DNA of 8,397 nt from CAYHBO01 sp964354855. Its GTDB lineage: Bacteria; Babelota; Babeliae; Babelales; RVW-14. How positions within the stretch are numbered: the first letter of the stretch is position 1; every line of letters begins with the position of its first letter. Below the pieces are notes generated by a model, which was not told the origin of the DNA, made no database searches, and saw only the letters and a list, made by a program, of their open reading frames with translations. Made by a program: the position numbers and the translations under genes. The DNA lies in the NCBI GenBank assembly GCA_964354855.1, contig CAYHBO010000056.1, positions 1 to 8,397 on the forward strand, given 5' to 3'. Shown one piece after another: positions 1 to 7,367 of this stretch.

Positions 1-122
1 GAATAATTCAAGAAGAAGAGCTTGATCGACAAGAACACCAACAAGCAGCAGCTATTAAAGAACAAAGAAGAAAAGAAGAAGCATCTCGTCCTGCATATCA
101 GCCTGCGTACAGCTACCGCTAG
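1..122 (+). CDS. C-terminal end of an unidentified charged protein (partial)
   Basis: An open frame enters from the left edge (codons in phase from base 3) and ends at a TAG at 120-122, giving the last 39 residues of a protein. The tail is very rich in Glu, Gln, Arg, Lys and Ala (for example EEELDRQEHQQ and KEQRRKEE), which looks like a charged helix or coiled coil. It ends in a Tyr/Pro-rich stretch, RPAYQPAYSYR. The other two plus-strand frames stop within the first 30 bases, and a strong terminator lies just 18 nt after the stop; both support this as a real gene end. The fragment is too short and low in complexity to assign a family. It is convergent with metG. Confidence 0.6.
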   Translation, partial: IIQEEELDRQEHQQAAAIKEQRRKEEASRPAYQPAYSYR

Positions 123-131
123 CACGAATAT

Positions 132-180
132 AAAAGAAAAAGGGATCAAGATTTATATCTTGGTCCCTTCTCTATTTTTA
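132..180. terminator. Bidirectional intrinsic terminator between convergent genes
   Basis: The arms at 141-152 (AGGGATCAAGAT) and 157-168 (ATCTTGGTCCCT) form a 12-bp stem with one G-U wobble (in the plus-strand transcript) and a 4-nt loop (TTAT). On the plus strand it is followed by TCTCTATTTTTAT. On the minus strand it is followed by TTTTCTTTTATA, from the A-rich run at 131-140. It sits between the stop of the left-edge plus-strand gene (122) and the stop of metG (191), so it can end transcription from both sides. Confidence 0.9.
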
Positions 181-190
181 TAACAACGCT

Positions 191-2146
191 TTAAGAAATC
201 TTAGCACCGTTTTCAAGCTTACCACCAACCGTAGTCAGTTGCATCTTACCGGTTTCATCGGAAGCCATCATCATCATGCCTTGTGATTCAAACCCAAGCA
301 TCATGCGTGGCGGCAGATTAAACACAAACAATGCTTGCTTACCCATTAGGTCTTCAGGCTTGAAATGTTGTGCTATACCGGAAAGAATTTGTCGCTTACC
401 AAGTTTACCAAAATCAACTTGTGACTTTAAAAGCTTATCTGACTTTGGAACATTCTCACAATGCTCAATAGTCCCAACACGTAAATCTAATTTTGTAAAA
501 TCTTGAATGGTAATCGTGTCGGTCATGCTTGGCGTACTTTCTTTAACTTTTACTTCAGCTACTTTATTTGGTTCTTCAAACTTAGCTTCTTCAGCTTGAA
601 CTTCGATACGTGCAAATAATGGATTTTTATTAGGAACTAAGGTAAATATTTTATCCCAATTATTTGCTCTCAATACATCTTCATAATTTGTTCCTACATG
701 CATCTCAACACCCAATGCGTATAAAAGCTCTTCCGCTTTCTTAGGCATAACCGGCCATAACATGAGGCCAATCGCATGAAGACTTTGACATGAAGCAGAG
801 AGAACTTCCTTAAACATTTCTTGGTCTCGTTTTACCAAAACCCATGGCTGCTGCTCTTGAACAAACGCATTTACCGCAGAAATAAATTTCCAAAGTTCTG
901 CAAGCGCTATATGAAAATAGCCCTTGTTCATCTCTTCCCAATACATTCTAAACGCTTCAAGACACTTATACTTAAGTGAAATTGATACCGGTTGCCATGA
1001 AGATCGCGGTTTTATTGTTGTCAGATTATTTTGTTCAGCCAACCCAGTAATCCGACGAAGTAAATTTCCAAGCGTATTTGCAAGGTCAGCATTAATATGC
1101 TCTTCTAAACTCTTCAAATCAAAGGTACTGTCTTGGGTAATTGGAATTTGACGCATCAAGTAGTAACGTACCTGATCAATGCCATAGGTCTCACCTAACA
1201 CTGCCGGATCAATTGCATTACCAAGTGACTTAGACATTTTTTGGTCACCCATCAAGATGTACCCATGAATCAATAAATTACTTGGAAGTGGCAAATCAGC
1301 TGACATTAAAAATGCCGGCCAGTAAACCGCATGAAACCGTAAAATATCTTTTGCCATCACATGTACATCGGCAGGCCACCAGGTTGCAAAAGAAGCTTCG
1401 GAACTCATATCATCTTTACCGTACCCAATTGCACTGATGTAGTTAGTTAAAGCATCACCCCACACATACACCGTATGCTCAGGATCTCCTGGAAATGGGA
1501 TACCCCATTTGACCGTCTTACGTGAAATACTTAAATCTTTAAGCCCTGATTTAACAAAAGAAATAACTTCATTAAGCCGCTCTTTTGGCGTAACAAAGTC
1601 AGGATTATTTTCATAAAAAGCTAATAAACGATCTTGATACGCTGAAAGCCTGAAAAAGTAACTGTCTTCAGCAACTTCACGCAACTCTCGTTTACATTCT
1701 GGACACATGCCTCCGGCTGCTGCAGCCGCTTCCGGCGCAACAAATGTTTCATCAGGCACACAGTATAAACCAGTGTATGATGACTTATAAATATCTTCAC
1801 TAGCCATAAGTTTATTAAGAAAAAATTCAACCGCCTTTTTATGTTCATCATCGGTAGTACGAATAAATTTATCATACTGAATATTATACTGTTCCCATAC
1901 CTGCTTAAATACAGGAATCATTGAATCAACGAAAGCCTTTGGCTCCATCTTCATTTGTTCAGCTTTTTCCTGAACTTTTTGCCCATGTTCATCGGTACCG
2001 GTCAGAAAAAAGACATTTTTGCCCATCAGTTTTTGCCAACGTGCTGCAACATCGGCAAGCAATGTTGAATACAAAGTACCAATGTGCGGCTTTGAGTTTA
2101 CATAGTAAATGGGAGTCGTGATGTAAAAGTTATTTTTGTTTTTCAT
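191..2146 (-). CDS. metG: Methionyl-tRNA synthetase with C-terminal tRNA-binding domain
   Basis: This cytoplasmic class I aminoacyl-tRNA synthetase charges tRNA(Met) with methionine using ATP. The 651 residues match the full-length bacterial form. The N-terminal catalytic Rossmann domain has ITTPIYYVNSKPHIGT (HIGH-type motif at 21-24), the conserved TGTDEHGQK at 49-57, and KMSKSLGN at 303-310. The insertion known as the connective peptide has a knuckle at about 129-151 with Cys129, Cys148 and Cys151, but Asp132 where zinc-type enzymes have the second Cys. The helical anticodon-binding domain spans about 350-500 and includes the PW motif at 434-435, usually involved in anticodon recognition. 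After an acidic linker, residues about 545-651 form the EMAP/Trbp111-type OB-fold (DFTKLDLRVGTIE, SGIAQHF, NLPPRMMLGFESQGM) that helps bind tRNA. The ATG has only a weak AGG upstream. It is the last gene of the minus-strand cluster, 119 bp after lepB, and ends at the shared terminator. Confidence 0.97.
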   Translation of the reverse strand: MKNKNNFYITTPIYYVNSKPHIGTLYSTLLADVAARWQKLMGKNVFFLTGTDEHGQKVQEKAEQMKMEPKAFVDSMIPVFKQVWEQYNIQYDKFIRTTDDEHKKAVEFFLNKLMASEDIYKSSYTGLYCVPDETFVAPEAAAAAGGMCPECKRELREVAEDSYFFRLSAYQDRLLAFYENNPDFVTPKERLNEVISFVKSGLKDLSISRKTVKWGIPFPGDPEHTVYVWGDALTNYISAIGYGKDDMSSEASFATWWPADVHVMAKDILRFHAVYWPAFLMSADLPLPSNLLIHGYILMGDQKMSKSLGNAIDPAVLGETYGIDQVRYYLMRQIPITQDSTFDLKSLEEHINADLANTLGNLLRRITGLAEQNNLTTIKPRSSWQPVSISLKYKCLEAFRMYWEEMNKGYFHIALAELWKFISAVNAFVQEQQPWVLVKRDQEMFKEVLSASCQSLHAIGLMLWPVMPKKAEELLYALGVEMHVGTNYEDVLRANNWDKIFTLVPNKNPLFARIEVQAEEAKFEEPNKVAEVKVKESTPSMTDTITIQDFTKLDLRVGTIEHCENVPKSDKLLKSQVDFGKLGKRQILSGIAQHFKPEDLMGKQALFVFNLPPRMMLGFESQGMMMMASDETGKMQLTTVGGKLENGAKIS

Positions 2147-2175
2147 AATTGTTGCCTATGTATGTTTGTTTATTC

Positions 2176-2254
2176 TGGATCCCCGCATTCGCGAGGATGA
2201 CGTAAAAATCTATTAAGTCATTCTATCGTCACCCTACACTTATCTCAGGATCCA
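2176..2254. repeat. REP-like inverted repeat pair between lepB and metG
   Basis: Two related units face each other. The left one (2176-2202) begins TGGATCC and ends GGATGACG. The right one (2227-2254), read on the minus strand, begins TGGATCCTGAG and ends GGGTGACG. A 24-bp AT-rich centre separates them. The left unit also folds on itself (ATCCCCGC at 2179-2186 against GCGAGGAT at 2191-2198, one mismatch, loop ATTC). The TGGATCC...GGATGACG pattern resembles the short palindromic repeats scattered between genes of many bacteria. No T-tract follows on either strand, so it is not an obvious terminator. Only one copy pair is present in this window, so its repetitive nature is inferred. Confidence 0.6.
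2220..2248 (-). promoter_or_regulatory. Candidate metG promoter inside the repeat
   Basis: Read on the minus strand, CTGAGA (2243-2248, 4 of 6 to TTGACA) and TAGAAT (2220-2225, 5 of 6 to TATAAT) are separated by exactly 17 bp. It lies 74 bp upstream of the metG start and would give metG its own transcription in addition to read-through from lepB. The match is moderate, and it falls in a repeat whose sequence may be constrained for other reasons. Confidence 0.3.
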
Positions 2255-2265
2255 CTAAAAAATCT

Positions 2266-3447
2266 TTAGTTTATCGACTTAAAGAAACGGTTCCAACGTA
2301 TATGCTTTGTCCAAAAATCAATCGGGTGTTTAATTAAATCAAACAACCAAAAAGCTTCTTCACTATCTAAAGAAAATAGAATGAAAGATACGCGACCACG
2401 AATCAGACTTCTTGAAATTGGTCCAAAGCCTCGTGAATCACCACTGTTTTTTCGGCTGTCGCCCATACCCCAGTACATACCTTCACCCATTTTTCTTGGT
2501 CCAAAAATATCTACCGTATGAAGCCCACCGAATCCTCGATAGTCAATGTTAGGAGTAAATGATATACGCATGCGTGGCTTACCATCTGCGTCACGGACAA
2601 TATCTTTTTCTGCCATGTAATAATACGGTTGTTGATCAAGCGGCTTTGAAGGATCATAAACATAGAAGTGTTCTTCGGTTTTCTTCTGTAGAAAACCAGG
2701 AATATGGATAGGTCCAAAATTCTCAAGCGGGAAAAACCCAGTCGTTCTTCTAACACCAATCAATGGCAATGGATTTACATAAGGTTCATTAAACTTTTCA
2801 CCATTCAGATAAAGAACTGTTTTTCCATCTTCAAGCTTACCTTCCAGCGTATCCCCTGGAACCGCAATCACCCGCTTGGTTATGCTGATCGGACCGGATT
2901 CCAGCCCTAACAATGGAATAGGAAACCCAATAAAGCGTTGCCATAAATACTGAAGCATCCCGACTCCTTCATAAGAATGTTCTGGATTATCACAGATGAT
3001 ATAATCGCCTCGTTTCACTTCACTGAATGCGTAGGCAAGTTTATTTCCCCAGATGCGATCACCAACAAGAATCGTTGGTTCAGCTGAGCCGGTTGGAACA
3101 TGATACGGACTAAAGATGGTATGACGCAAGATAGTTGCCAACACGAGTGCTGTAACAATTGCTTCAAGCCACTGCCGCCACACAGGTTTCATTAATTCAC
3201 GAAGTTGTTTATAAGCTTTCTTCAATGCTTTTACATTAAGATTGAGTGATGTACTCTCAACATTCAATGCCATTTCTTGTTTAATATTTTGAGCATTTTG
3301 CTCAATGTCTCTGATGAGGCCTGCCGCCTGTTGATAATCAGCTTCATAACCCCTCTGTTGCCAATTTTTTATTTTTGCCTGAAAATATGCTTTTTGTTCT
3401 ACAAAACTTTGATAAATATTCTCGAACTTTTGTTTTAGGTTACTCAT
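2266..3447 (-). CDS. lepB: Signal peptidase I with N-terminal coiled-coil extension
   Basis: This is the leader peptidase that cleaves signal peptides from exported proteins at the outer face of the cytoplasmic membrane. The 393 residues are long for the family (E. coli 324). Residues 1-85 are charged, predicted helical and probably cytoplasmic, with no known role. One membrane helix follows at about 93-112. Box B, the catalytic serine site, reads VPTGSAEPTILVGDR (118-131), with nucleophile Ser121 but Ala122 in place of the usual Met. Box D is ITKRVIAVPGD (189-199), with general base Lys191. Box E is GMGDSRKNSGDSRGFGPI (327-344), with Ser in place of the usual Asn of GDNR. About 120 residues lie between boxes D and E, a large periplasmic insert as in Gram-negative enzymes. 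The ATG has a good Shine-Dalgarno (AGAGAGG, 8-nt spacer), and the gene begins 23 nt after the potD stop. It is presumably cotranscribed with the pot genes, although the functions are unrelated. Confidence 0.95.
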   Translation of the reverse strand: MSNLKQKFENIYQSFVEQKAYFQAKIKNWQQRGYEADYQQAAGLIRDIEQNAQNIKQEMALNVESTSLNLNVKALKKAYKQLRELMKPVWRQWLEAIVTALVLATILRHTIFSPYHVPTGSAEPTILVGDRIWGNKLAYAFSEVKRGDYIICDNPEHSYEGVGMLQYLWQRFIGFPIPLLGLESGPISITKRVIAVPGDTLEGKLEDGKTVLYLNGEKFNEPYVNPLPLIGVRRTTGFFPLENFGPIHIPGFLQKKTEEHFYVYDPSKPLDQQPYYYMAEKDIVRDADGKPRMRISFTPNIDYRGFGGLHTVDIFGPRKMGEGMYWGMGDSRKNSGDSRGFGPISRSLIRGRVSFILFSLDSEEAFWLFDLIKHPIDFWTKHIRWNRFFKSIN

Positions 3448-3470
3448 ATTTTAAGCCTCTCTGTTATCGT

Positions 3471-4583
3471 TTATTTATTTTTAACTTTAAGCCAAATGTC
3501 TTCAAACTTTTTAAGTGGCAATTGATTGTGTGTTAAGTGTAACCGAGAAAACGTTTCTTCATCAGGAAAAAAATTTTTGTTTTCTAGATACTTTTTAGAA
3601 ATGTTCTTATATGCATGTTTATTTGATGGATTAGCGCCAAAACATTGCATTCGCTGAACCTCAATCTCTTCAGATAACATAAAATTAATAAATTTATACG
3701 CCATTTCTTTATTATTAGAAACAGCTGGAATAGCAATATTTTCAATCACATACAAACTGCCCTCACAAGGAACTTTAAAATCAAAGTCATCAGTTTCATC
3801 CATGAGACGGCGTGCATTCATACTCGAGGTCATCGCAAACTGGAAAAGATCGGTAAATAAGAAATTTCTAATGTCATGACCTAAGTATGATGCAACCATT
3901 TTTTTTTGTTGAATAAGTGTCTCCTGAATAGCCTGCAAACCTAAATCATCAAAAACGTACAACGTTCCATACAAATAAAGACTGGCTAAGAAAACTGCTT
4001 CAATAGCATCATCAAACATGGCTATTTTATAAGACCGTGCAATAACATGATCAACTTGGGGGGTTTCAAAAAGATACTTTAAATGCATCTCAGACATCTC
4101 TTTAGTAAAAATTGATTTTTTATAAAGAATACCATAAATAACCCAATGAATGGGGATTGAATAACAATTATCTTTATCAAAATATTGGTTCAGAAGTTTT
4201 TCATCAATATCAGCAAACACTGGTAATTTTTCATGCTCTAGTGGTGCCAGCAAACCTTCACGGCACAGTTTTTCAACCATATAATCTGACGGGATAGCAA
4301 TGTCATAACCCTTACCGCCAGTAATTTTAAATTTTGAAAACAACTCATCATTAGTATCATAATAATTAACGTTAACGTTCACGTTATACATTCGCTCAAA
4401 GCGTCGAATTGATTCAGATGTGAAAAATTCTGAAAACGTAAAAACATTAAGCGTTCGTTGTTCACTAAATAAAAAATTAGAAAACTTTGGAGCGTAAAAA
4501 AGAAATCCAAACAGCATCAGATAAAAAATAATAATTGCAGTACGTAAAACAACTCTACGAACTAAGGAAATCTGCTCATTCAT
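3471..4583 (-). CDS. potD: Polyamine ABC transporter substrate-binding protein, membrane-anchored
   Basis: This is the periplasmic-side binding protein that captures spermidine or putrescine and delivers it to PotBC. I chose the ATG at 4583 (370 residues), which has AGGTG 7 nt upstream. A TTG two codons earlier would sit 1 nt from that site. The N-terminus has RR and a hydrophobic helix at about 11-30, with no lipobox Cys and no clear AxA cleavage site, so it is probably an uncleaved anchor. PotD-family features follow in order: LNVFTFSEFF (46-55), GKGYDIAIPSDYMVEKL (91-107), YSIPIHWVIYGILY (141-154), MFDDAIEAVF (189-198), IENIAIPAVSNNKEMAYKFINFML (280-303) and FGANPSN (315-321). Compared from memory with E. 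coli PotD, the pocket carboxylates have counterparts (Glu52, Asp192, Glu195, Glu281), as do Ser99 and Tyr101. The aromatic Trp34, Trp229, Trp255 and Tyr293 are replaced (Phe50, Met251 or Thr252, Val279, Ala317), so ligand preference is uncertain. The start overlaps the potC stop by 8 nt. Confidence 0.9.
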   Translation of the reverse strand: MNEQISLVRRVVLRTAIIIFYLMLFGFLFYAPKFSNFLFSEQRTLNVFTFSEFFTSESIRRFERMYNVNVNVNYYDTNDELFSKFKITGGKGYDIAIPSDYMVEKLCREGLLAPLEHEKLPVFADIDEKLLNQYFDKDNCYSIPIHWVIYGILYKKSIFTKEMSEMHLKYLFETPQVDHVIARSYKIAMFDDAIEAVFLASLYLYGTLYVFDDLGLQAIQETLIQQKKMVASYLGHDIRNFLFTDLFQFAMTSSMNARRLMDETDDFDFKVPCEGSLYVIENIAIPAVSNNKEMAYKFINFMLSEEIEVQRMQCFGANPSNKHAYKNISKKYLENKNFFPDEETFSRLHLTHNQLPLKKFEDIWLKVKNK

Positions 4584-5370
4584 GACCAAGCACCTGATCG
4601 GCTACTTTGAAAGCACATAAGACAAAAATTAAAACACTACTTAACACAATAAAACATGCTGAAAGTGCATTGATTGTTGGATCAATTCCTGTTCGCGCCA
4701 TGGCATAAACATAAACGGAAAGCGGTTGAACAGAATGGCTCGCACAGAAAAAAGAAATTAAAAAATCATCGAGCGACAACGTAAAGGCAAGTAGGAATGA
4801 AGTGAAAATCGTTGACATCATCAAAGGCAACACAATTCTCACAAAGGTCTGCGGATACGTGGCCCCCAAATCCAGTGAGGCTTCCGTTAAAATGGGATTG
4901 ATTTCAGCAAAACGTGCTCGTAAAATCGGGACCGAAAAACCAAGCCCTAGCAGCGTATGCCCTGCAATTAAACTTCCATATCCAACCGGAATACTAAAAA
5001 AAACAAACACACTTAAAACACCAATCGCCAAAAGAATATCCGGCAATAAGATGTTGGGATAAAATAATCGATACAAAACGGATGAGCGCCACCAAATACC
5101 TGCAAAAACAAAGCTGGTACCAAGTGCAATGCTTAACAGCGAAGAACCAAATGCAACGATCAACGAAGTTTGAAATGCTTTTAATATTTCTTGGTTGTTT
5201 GCAAGTGCTTTGTACCAACGAAATGAGAATCCAGTCCAAGTCGTCGCATTCGCTGAATCATTAAAAGAAAATATCGTCAAAATAATGATCGGAAGATACA
5301 ATAAAGCATAAACAAAAATGATAATAAATGGTGCAAAAATTTGACGTACAGCAGATTTATTTTCAACCAT
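4576..5370 (-). CDS. potC: Polyamine ABC transporter permease PotC
   Basis: This is one of the two inner-membrane permease subunits of the polyamine importer and forms the channel with PotB. Its 264 residues are typical for PotC (E. coli 264). It has about six membrane helices, starting at about 13-34, and a periplasmic TTWTGFSFRWYKAL segment (43-56) characteristic of PotC/YdcV-type permeases. The EAA loop that docks on the ATPase is LTEASLDLGATYPQTFVRIVLP (161-182). The family segment LAFTLSLDDFLISFF is at 194-208. The ATG overlaps the potB stop by 8 nt and has a G-rich Shine-Dalgarno (GAGG, 9-nt spacer), so translation is probably coupled. The 3' end overlaps potD as ATGAATGA. Confidence 0.95.
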   Translation of the reverse strand: MVENKSAVRQIFAPFIIIFVYALLYLPIIILTIFSFNDSANATTWTGFSFRWYKALANNQEILKAFQTSLIVAFGSSLLSIALGTSFVFAGIWWRSSVLYRLFYPNILLPDILLAIGVLSVFVFFSIPVGYGSLIAGHTLLGLGFSVPILRARFAEINPILTEASLDLGATYPQTFVRIVLPLMMSTIFTSFLLAFTLSLDDFLISFFCASHSVQPLSVYVYAMARTGIDPTINALSACFIVLSSVLIFVLCAFKVADQVLGHE

Positions 5371-6256
5371 TTCCTACCCCCTCAGTTCCGCTACGCAGCA
5401 ACATACGACCTACGCGCGCTATTACATAATAAGTCATTAGTAATAACACAAGAAACAATGCACCAACGATAGCAAGTGCAGCACCTGATGCCCAACCATG
5501 TGACCGTAAAAATTTATCAACAATTAAGTTACCCCAGAACGCAATTTTTGAACCACCTAAAAGCGTTGGAATAGCGAACTCACCAAAAGCAGGCAAGAAC
5601 ACAAGCACCAAACCCACATAAATCCCTGGCAACGATAACGGTAACACAATACGCTTGAACGTTTCAAAGCGGTTTGCCCCTAGATCGGCAGATGCTTCTA
5701 ACAGCGTGGTATCTATTTTCCGCAACGATGAAAATATCGGTAAAATCATAAACGGTAAATAAACAGAAACCATACTGATCAAAATAGAAAAGTAGTTATT
5801 GAGTAATGATTCTGACGGAGAGAGTAAGCCAATTTTACAAAGAAACTGACTCAAGATGCCATGCTTATTCAATAAAAATAACCAAGCGTAAATTTGCACA
5901 ATTAAACTTGTCCATGACGGAATAATAAGCGAAAAAATAAGATATGATCTAAACCGTGGATTAACTTTTAATACCAGGTAGTAGGCAAGCGGATAAGCAA
6001 ATATCAAACAGAGTAACGATGTTGCTATCGCTATGATAAATGAATTCCAAATAACACGTGCATAGTCAGCCGTTAAAATAGCAACATACTGTTCAATCGT
6101 AAACCGCAACACATGTGATGCTTGATTATAATCAACCAGGCTATACCCCAACAAAATAACCAATGGCAAATAAAGAAAAAATATTTGCCACAACAAAGCT
6201 GGATACCCAAGCAATGAAGGTAATTCGTAGGTAAGAACCTGCCTGAAAAATTTCAT
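5363..6256 (-). CDS. potB: Polyamine ABC transporter permease PotB
   Basis: This is the partner permease of PotC in the inner membrane. Its 297 residues are close to the E. coli length. It has about six hydrophobic helices (roughly 24-42, 70-93, 104-128, 155-178, 209-232, 255-281). The EAA motif, LLEASADLGANRFETFKRIVLP (185-206), is the contact loop for PotA. The segment after it, LVLVFLPAFGEFAIPTLLGG (216-235), is typical of PotB (LVFIPALGEFVIPxLLGG in the family, from memory). The start overlaps the potA stop by one base (TAATG), with GGAG 5 nt upstream inside the potA coding sequence. It therefore looks translationally coupled to potA. Confidence 0.96.
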   Translation of the reverse strand: MKFFRQVLTYELPSLLGYPALLWQIFFLYLPLVILLGYSLVDYNQASHVLRFTIEQYVAILTADYARVIWNSFIIAIATSLLCLIFAYPLAYYLVLKVNPRFRSYLIFSLIIPSWTSLIVQIYAWLFLLNKHGILSQFLCKIGLLSPSESLLNNYFSILISMVSVYLPFMILPIFSSLRKIDTTLLEASADLGANRFETFKRIVLPLSLPGIYVGLVLVFLPAFGEFAIPTLLGGSKIAFWGNLIVDKFLRSHGWASGAALAIVGALFLVLLLMTYYVIARVGRMLLRSGTEGVGNG

Positions 6257-7347
6257 TAGTACTCCAGCAGCGTAATGTTTTCTTTTTGAAAGAAGAGAAA
6301 CACTTCGTCATCGTAATCGATGGTTTCTTGAGGAAAGTGTTCTTCATTCTGCGTAAAGACGATAAGTTTTTGACCATTTTTTACAAGCACACGATATTCA
6401 GTTGATCGTCCAAAGTAGATGATATCGATAATTTTTCCCATCATATGATTTGAGAATCCAGCTTGCTCTTTTTTGGTAATAAAAATTTTTTCAGGTCTAA
6501 TGCTCATAAAAAGTTGACACCCAGGAATCATCCATGGTTTTTCCACCGGGTAGTAGATGGTAAAAGTCCCGAGTTCAGGAACTTCAACTTCCTGAACCGT
6601 ATCTTTTACCTGTAACTTACCACAGATAAGATTCGTGTTCCCCACAAAGGTCGCTACAAATCTGGTTTCAGGAAATTCATAAATTTGCTTTGGCGTACCA
6701 ATCTGCTCAATGGTACCGTGAGCATTCATAATCGCCATCTGATCCGCAACGGTTAATGCCTCAAAATGATCATGAGTAATATAAATAAACGTTGTTTTTA
6801 ATTTTTCTTGAAGATCAATTAATTCCAATAACATCTGATCTTTAAGCTTTGGGTCAAGAGCCGCCAACGGCTCATCAAGTAATAATACTTCAGGTTCATT
6901 GATAATGGCACGAGCAAGTGCAACACGCTGTTGTTGACCACCAGAAAGATGGCGTGGGTATTTTTGTTCATGCCCTGAAAGACGTACAATTTTTATGGTC
7001 TCATTAACCCGTTCTCTAATTTCTGCTTCTGACTTTTTTCTAACGCGCAAACTATATGCCACGTTTTCAAAAACCGTAAGATGAGTAAAGAGGGCATACT
7101 GTTGGAAAACCGTATTAATTTTTCGCTGATAAATCGGCAGGTTGGTGATCTCATCATCCCCTAAAAAAATCTGCCCAGAATCAACCTCTTCAAGCCCTGC
7201 AATAAGACGTAGCAAGGTTGTTTTACCACACCCACTGGGACCAAGTAACGCAAAAAATTGTCCGGCTGGAATCTCAAGGCTCACCTTATCAAGGATAATC
7301 TCACCTTCAAACGTTTTGGTAATTGAATCTACCTTAATGCGTCTCAT
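6256..7347 (-). CDS. potA: Polyamine ABC transporter ATP-binding protein PotA
   Basis: This cytoplasmic ATPase drives polyamine uptake through PotBC. It is full length at 363 residues. Visible motifs are Walker A GPSGCGKT (36-43), the Q-loop at Gln82 in VFQQYALFTHLTVFENVAYSL, the ABC signature LSGGQQQR (134-141), Walker B VLLLDEP (154-160), D-loop LAALD (161-165) and H-loop His192 (ITHDH). The usual THDQEEAL is THDHFEAL here, so two residues just after the switch His differ from the common form. Residues about 240-363 form the C-terminal TOBE regulatory domain typical of the PotA/MalK/FbpC group (SIRPEKIFI at 282-290). The family also contains iron and sulfonate importers, but the neighbouring PotB, PotC and PotD point to polyamines. 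The ATG has GAGGG about 7 nt upstream, and the gene starts 20 nt after the stop of the upstream membrane-protein gene. Confidence 0.96.
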   Translation of the reverse strand: MRRIKVDSITKTFEGEIILDKVSLEIPAGQFFALLGPSGCGKTTLLRLIAGLEEVDSGQIFLGDDEITNLPIYQRKINTVFQQYALFTHLTVFENVAYSLRVRKKSEAEIRERVNETIKIVRLSGHEQKYPRHLSGGQQQRVALARAIINEPEVLLLDEPLAALDPKLKDQMLLELIDLQEKLKTTFIYITHDHFEALTVADQMAIMNAHGTIEQIGTPKQIYEFPETRFVATFVGNTNLICGKLQVKDTVQEVEVPELGTFTIYYPVEKPWMIPGCQLFMSIRPEKIFITKKEQAGFSNHMMGKIIDIIYFGRSTEYRVLVKNGQKLIVFTQNEEHFPQETIDYDDEVFLFFQKENITLLEY

Positions 7348-7367
7348 GAAACACCCTCATTCTAACA

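Noticed and set aside
276..506. Plus-strand open frame inside metG, and similar plus- or minus-strand frames inside other genes (924-1151, 1921-2121, 2704-2910, 4802-5062, 7142-7375)
   Set aside because: They lie wholly or almost wholly opposite or across strongly conserved genes, have no recognisable domains and no good ribosome binding context; they are shadows of the real frames.
2254..2270. Small hairpin ACTAAA/TTTAGT overlapping the lepB stop, as a terminator
   Set aside because: A six-pair AT-rich stem with no T-tract on the minus strand; too weak to terminate transcription.
4363..4392. Tandem Asn-Val codons in potD (NVNVNVN) as a repeat expansion
   Set aside because: Only three units, at a place where PotD has a beta strand of alternating residues; ordinary protein sequence explains it.
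4584..4589. A TTG start for potD two codons upstream of the ATG
   Set aside because: The Shine-Dalgarno AGGTG ends only 1 nt before the TTG but 7 nt before the ATG at 4583, so the ATG is far more plausible. The two extra residues add nothing to the protein.
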